6,601 bases of DNA, taken from the NCBI GenBank assembly GCA_023378805.1, contig JAMCSQ010000050.1, forward strand, positions 1 through 6,601, written 5' to 3'. A program made the translations under genes and the position numbers. The notes under the pieces are model-generated. The model saw nothing but the letters and a program-made list of their open reading frames with translations, searched no databases and was not told where the DNA came from. The DNA is from Candidatus Parvarchaeota archaeon (lineage in GTDB: Archaea; Nanobdellota; Nanobdellia; Parvarchaeales; Parvarchaeaceae). Shown here one piece after another: positions 4,143 to 6,601 of this stretch; the stretch's first letter is position 1; each line of letters begins with the position of its first letter.

Positions 4143-6416
4143 TCATTCACACTTAGTATATCCGCAATTCTTACAGATAAAACAGCCGTTCTCAAATATA
4201 AGTGTTTTTTGGTGACATTCTGGGCACACTGTAGCTTTCTCATTCTCTAAACTGTCATCATTTTTCAAAACTCCATGCAGGGTTTCATTTTCCTTTTCTA
4301 GATCTCTGTTCTTTAGTGCAAGCTCTATTGCCTTTGCTATCCCATCCGGAATCGAGAATATCTGTATGCCATTGAACCAAATTGAGTTACCGCCTTTTAT
4401 CCCTTTTAAAGTACGTATAACCCGGGTTACATTCCCTCCTGACTGGAGATATATACTTATCAACCTGCCAAGGGCCTCTGTAAAACTCTTTTCAGTCTCG
4501 CCAGATCTACCCATATCTATAAAAACTTCTTTTATCTTTCCGGTTTCATCCTTGTTTACAGTAAGGTACATTTTACCCTGAGAAGTGGGTATTCTTATAG
4601 TTGTTCCGCTTAATACAAAAGGCCTTTCCTCTTCGATCAATTTTTCTTCGTGTTCCTCTTCCAGCGGTTTCTCGTCAGTTGCTTTCAATATATCTTCTTT
4701 GGATCCTTCTCTATAAACTGTTATTGATTTGCAGCCGAGTTTCCATGCGTATCTGTACACTTTGTCAACAGTGTCGGCATCCGTATCTGCAGATAAATTT
4801 ACGGTTGATGAGATAGATGAATCAATATGTTTCTGTATAGCTGCTTGCATCTTTACCCTAAAGAAAGGATCAATTTTATGAGCAGTAACAAATGTTTCAG
4901 GAAGGTCTTTCTTGTCTTTTATACCAAACTTTTCTAGGTATCTTTTCACAAATGGATCAAGAACCTCAAATTTTTCCTCTGATAAAGATTCTGACCTACG
5001 GGTATAACTTAAAGCAAAGATAGGCTCGATTCCACCACTTACACCTGCCATAGAAGAGATAGATCCTGTTGGAGCAACTGTGAGTATGCATGCATTTCTT
5101 AGCCCGGTCTTTGCTATCTTATTCAAAAGATTTTTATCCAGCCTCTTTACAAAGTTCCTTTGAAGATGTTTTTCCGCAACAAATCCAGGAAATGATCCTT
5201 TTTCTTTTGCAATGTTTGAACTTTCATCATATGCTGTTTCCTTTATTCTTGTCATTAAATAGTCAACGAACTCTATTGCCTTGTCACTGTCATATTTAAG
5301 ATTCATGCTTATGAGCATATTTGCAAGGCCCATTATACCTAAACCTATTCTTCTTGCATAAACGGTTTCATCTGCCTGCTCCTTCAAAGCATGTCTATTA
5401 TAACTGTAATCCAGTACATTGTCAAGGAAGCGTACTCCATAACGCACTGTTTTATCTAAATTTTCCCAGTCTACTTCTGCTTTGTCCGTAAATTGATTTT
5501 TTACAAAATAATCAAGATTAATCGCCCCTAAATCGCATGCACCATAATTTTCCAAAGGCTGTTCGCTGCACGGATTTGTTCCCTTTATTGCCATCCTATC
5601 ATCGTATTCTGTGGGTGATTCGCTTTTCATCCTATCCCAAAACATTATCCCAGGGTCACCGGTATTAACAGCGGTGTCTATTATTTTATTCCAAATATCC
5701 CTCGCTTTTATTTCTCTTTTAAATTCTACTTTATCATTTTTAAAGTACAGAGTAAACGGTTTATCATCTTCAACGGCCTTCATAAACTCATCATATACTT
5801 TTACACTTATGTTTGCATACCTAACGCTTTTCTTATCCTTTTTAATGGTTACAAAATCTTCTATATCGGGATGTGTAACATCCAAGGTTATCATCAATGC
5901 TCCTCTTCTGCCAGTCTGGCCTATTATCCCGGTAGTAACGGAATAAAGTTCCATAAAAGAAGCAGAACCGGTTGAAAACCTTGCGGCATTGTTTACTGCT
6001 GCTCCCTTGGGTCTTAAAATCGAAATATCTATTCCTACCCCTCCACCATATGAATAAGTTCTGGCCATTTCTTTAGCCGTATCATAAATGCCCTCTAATG
6101 AATCCTTTTTGATTGGAAGATAATAGCAATTAAGTAATGTAGCTTTATGATTTGAACCGGCTCCAAATAAAATTCTTCCTCCTGGGACAAACTTAAAATC
6201 TTCTAACAACCAGTAAAAATTTTTTTCTATTTCTTTTTTTATATCTTCTTTTTCTACGCTTGCTAATTCTCTTGAAATCCTTTTCCACATCTCTAAAGGA
6301 GTTTTTTCTATTCTATTTCCTTCAAGATCAGAAAGAGAATACTTCTCATAAAAAATCCTAGCTCTTAATTCATCATTATCAAAAAATTCTAAAGTTTCTT
6401 TAGGTAAATCTATCAT
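4143..6416 (-). CDS. nrdJ: Adenosylcobalamin-dependent (class II) ribonucleoside-diphosphate reductase
   Basis: A 757-residue cytoplasmic enzyme that reduces ribonucleotides to deoxyribonucleotides using a thiyl radical generated from coenzyme B12. In order: LNCYYLP with Cys97, SYGGGVGID (122-130), NPCSE (281-285) with radical Cys283 flanked by Asn281 and Glu285, Cys294 eleven residues later as partner of Cys97, and PTGSIS (449-454), the phosphate-binding loop. An acidic linker (about 583-600) leads to a TSCPD-like domain (about 606-690), in which the name-giving Cys is replaced (TSQG). The C-terminus has CPEC (731-734) and further cysteines at 745, 748, 751 and 756, a zinc-ribbon-like tail that passes electrons to the active site. 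No N-terminal ATP-cone and no intein. I start at the ATG at 6416, behind a purine-rich GAGGGGGGAG; a TTG five codons upstream (6431) would place that ribosome-binding stretch inside the gene. It follows the 16S gene by 89 nt on the same strand. B12 supply by synthesis or uptake is required but not visible here. Confidence 0.93.
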   Translation of the reverse strand: MIDLPKETLEFFDNDELRARIFYEKYSLSDLEGNRIEKTPLEMWKRISRELASVEKEDIKKEIEKNFYWLLEDFKFVPGGRILFGAGSNHKATLLNCYYLPIKKDSLEGIYDTAKEMARTYSYGGGVGIDISILRPKGAAVNNAARFSTGSASFMELYSVTTGIIGQTGRRGALMITLDVTHPDIEDFVTIKKDKKSVRYANISVKVYDEFMKAVEDDKPFTLYFKNDKVEFKREIKARDIWNKIIDTAVNTGDPGIMFWDRMKSESPTEYDDRMAIKGTNPCSEQPLENYGACDLGAINLDYFVKNQFTDKAEVDWENLDKTVRYGVRFLDNVLDYSYNRHALKEQADETVYARRIGLGIMGLANMLISMNLKYDSDKAIEFVDYLMTRIKETAYDESSNIAKEKGSFPGFVAEKHLQRNFVKRLDKNLLNKIAKTGLRNACILTVAPTGSISSMAGVSGGIEPIFALSYTRRSESLSEEKFEVLDPFVKRYLEKFGIKDKKDLPETFVTAHKIDPFFRVKMQAAIQKHIDSSISSTVNLSADTDADTVDKVYRYAWKLGCKSITVYREGSKEDILKATDEKPLEEEHEEKLIEEERPFVLSGTTIRIPTSQGKMYLTVNKDETGKIKEVFIDMGRSGETEKSFTEALGRLISIYLQSGGNVTRVIRTLKGIKGGNSIWFNGIQIFSIPDGIAKAIELALKNRDLEKENETLHGVLKNDDSLENEKATVCPECHQKTLIFENGCFICKNCGYTKCE

Positions 6417-6419
6417 AAA

Positions 6420-6429
6420 CTCCCCCCTC
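6420..6429 (-). promoter_or_regulatory. Purine-rich ribosome-binding site deciding the nrdJ start
   Basis: GAGGGGGGAG on the minus strand ends 3 nt before the ATG at 6416. Parts of it (GAGG and GGAG) pair with CCTCC in the 16S 3' end seen a few bases upstream. The spacing is short if the GGAG end is used, and about 9 nt if the GAGG end is used. It argues for the ATG and against the upstream TTG. Confidence 0.5.
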
Positions 6430-6434
6430 AATAA

Positions 6435-6443
6435 AATTATATA
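6435..6443 (-). promoter_or_regulatory. TATA-like box before nrdJ
   Basis: TTATATAAT on the minus strand is centred 23 nt before the ATG. This distance would give a leaderless mRNA, which conflicts with the purine-rich ribosome-binding site lying between them. Either the box is not used and transcription starts further upstream (an AT-rich stretch at about 6493-6506 is another candidate, or readthrough from the 16S gene), or the purine run is not used. The sequence alone does not settle it. Confidence 0.3.
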
Positions 6444-6505
6444 ATCAAAAGTATGCAGATGATGTTAATGCACATAAATATGACCTCGCTCTGATTTTTA
6501 ATTAA

Positions 6506-6601
6506 AGGAGGTGATCCAGCCGCATGTTCCCATACGGCTACCTTGTGGCGACTTAACCCTACTCACTGAACCTAGATTCGGTTATCGCATAACGACAATC
6601 T
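6506..6601 (-). rRNA. 16S ribosomal RNA, 3' end (partial)
   Basis: The minus strand reads the last roughly 96 nt of 16S rRNA: the upper part of helix 44 (ending GGGTTAAGTCG, archaeal in sequence), helix 45 with the GGAA tetraloop holding the two dimethylated adenosines (E. coli A1518/A1519), and the anti-Shine-Dalgarno end GGATCACCTCCTTT. Helix 45 carries U1514 and A1521 in place of the usual G-C, a compensated change that shows selection on the fold. At E. coli 1498-1499 the gene has CC where nearly all organisms have UA. The 3' terminus is placed at 6506 by homology and could be off by one or two bases. No tRNA or 23S gene follows; nrdJ does. The 5' part lies outside the window. Confidence 0.95.

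Noticed and set aside
4366..5946. Several plus-strand open frames of 69-111 codons opposite nrdJ
   Set aside because: They are antisense shadows of a strongly conserved gene; none resembles a known protein or has a promoter or ribosome-binding site.
4143..6416. Intein or ATP-cone in the ribonucleotide reductase
   Set aside because: The NPCSE and PTGSIS loops, common intein sites, are uninterrupted, and the N-terminus goes straight into the catalytic domain.
6417..6431. Upstream TTG start that would lengthen NrdJ by five residues
   Set aside because: It would put the purine-rich ribosome-binding stretch inside the coding sequence, and the ATG at 6416 gives a conventional N-terminus.

Overview
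This window looks like a piece of an AT-rich archaeal chromosome. The evidence is a 16S rRNA 3' end with archaeal sequence, an RpoL/Rpb11-type RNA polymerase subunit, a UPF0200-type P-loop protein, a SEC11-like (Ser-His) signal peptidase, and several genes with TATA-like boxes placed for leaderless or short-leader transcripts. The 16S gene is followed directly by a protein gene rather than by tRNA-Ala and 23S rRNA. Unlinked rRNA genes are known from Thermoplasmatales and some small-genome DPANN/ARMAN-type archaea, so one of those groups is my guess; the window does not prove it.

Layout: The left edge (1-123, minus) holds the left end and first nine codons of an IS200/IS605-type tnpB element that continues outside the window. 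A gap follows (124-405) with one possible 39-codon ORF on the minus strand and the promoter of the first large gene. That gene (406-2274, plus) encodes a cytoplasmic glycogen-debranching-type amylo-alpha-1,6-glucosidase. It converges with, and overlaps by 17 bp, a minus-strand block of three genes: rpoL (3432-3710), signal peptidase I (2856-3428, 3 nt after rpoL) and a UPF0200 nucleotide kinase-like protein (2258-2815, probably with its own promoter). Upstream of rpoL lies a decayed, internally deleted tnpB element (3748-4116) that keeps both terminal hairpins. Next comes a complete adenosylcobalamin-dependent (class II) ribonucleotide reductase, nrdJ (4143-6416, minus). The window ends in the 3' terminus of the 16S rRNA gene (6506-6601, minus).

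The cellular genes are housekeeping: transcription, protein export, dNTP synthesis, storage-polysaccharide breakdown and the ribosome. No coherent new multi-gene system is visible. The points most worth a second look are two base changes at nearly invariant 16S positions (E. coli 1498 and 1499), the miniature tnpB relic with intact ends beside the rpoL promoter and its relative at the left edge, the odd 16S-nrdJ adjacency, and an unusual active-site surround in the signal peptidase.
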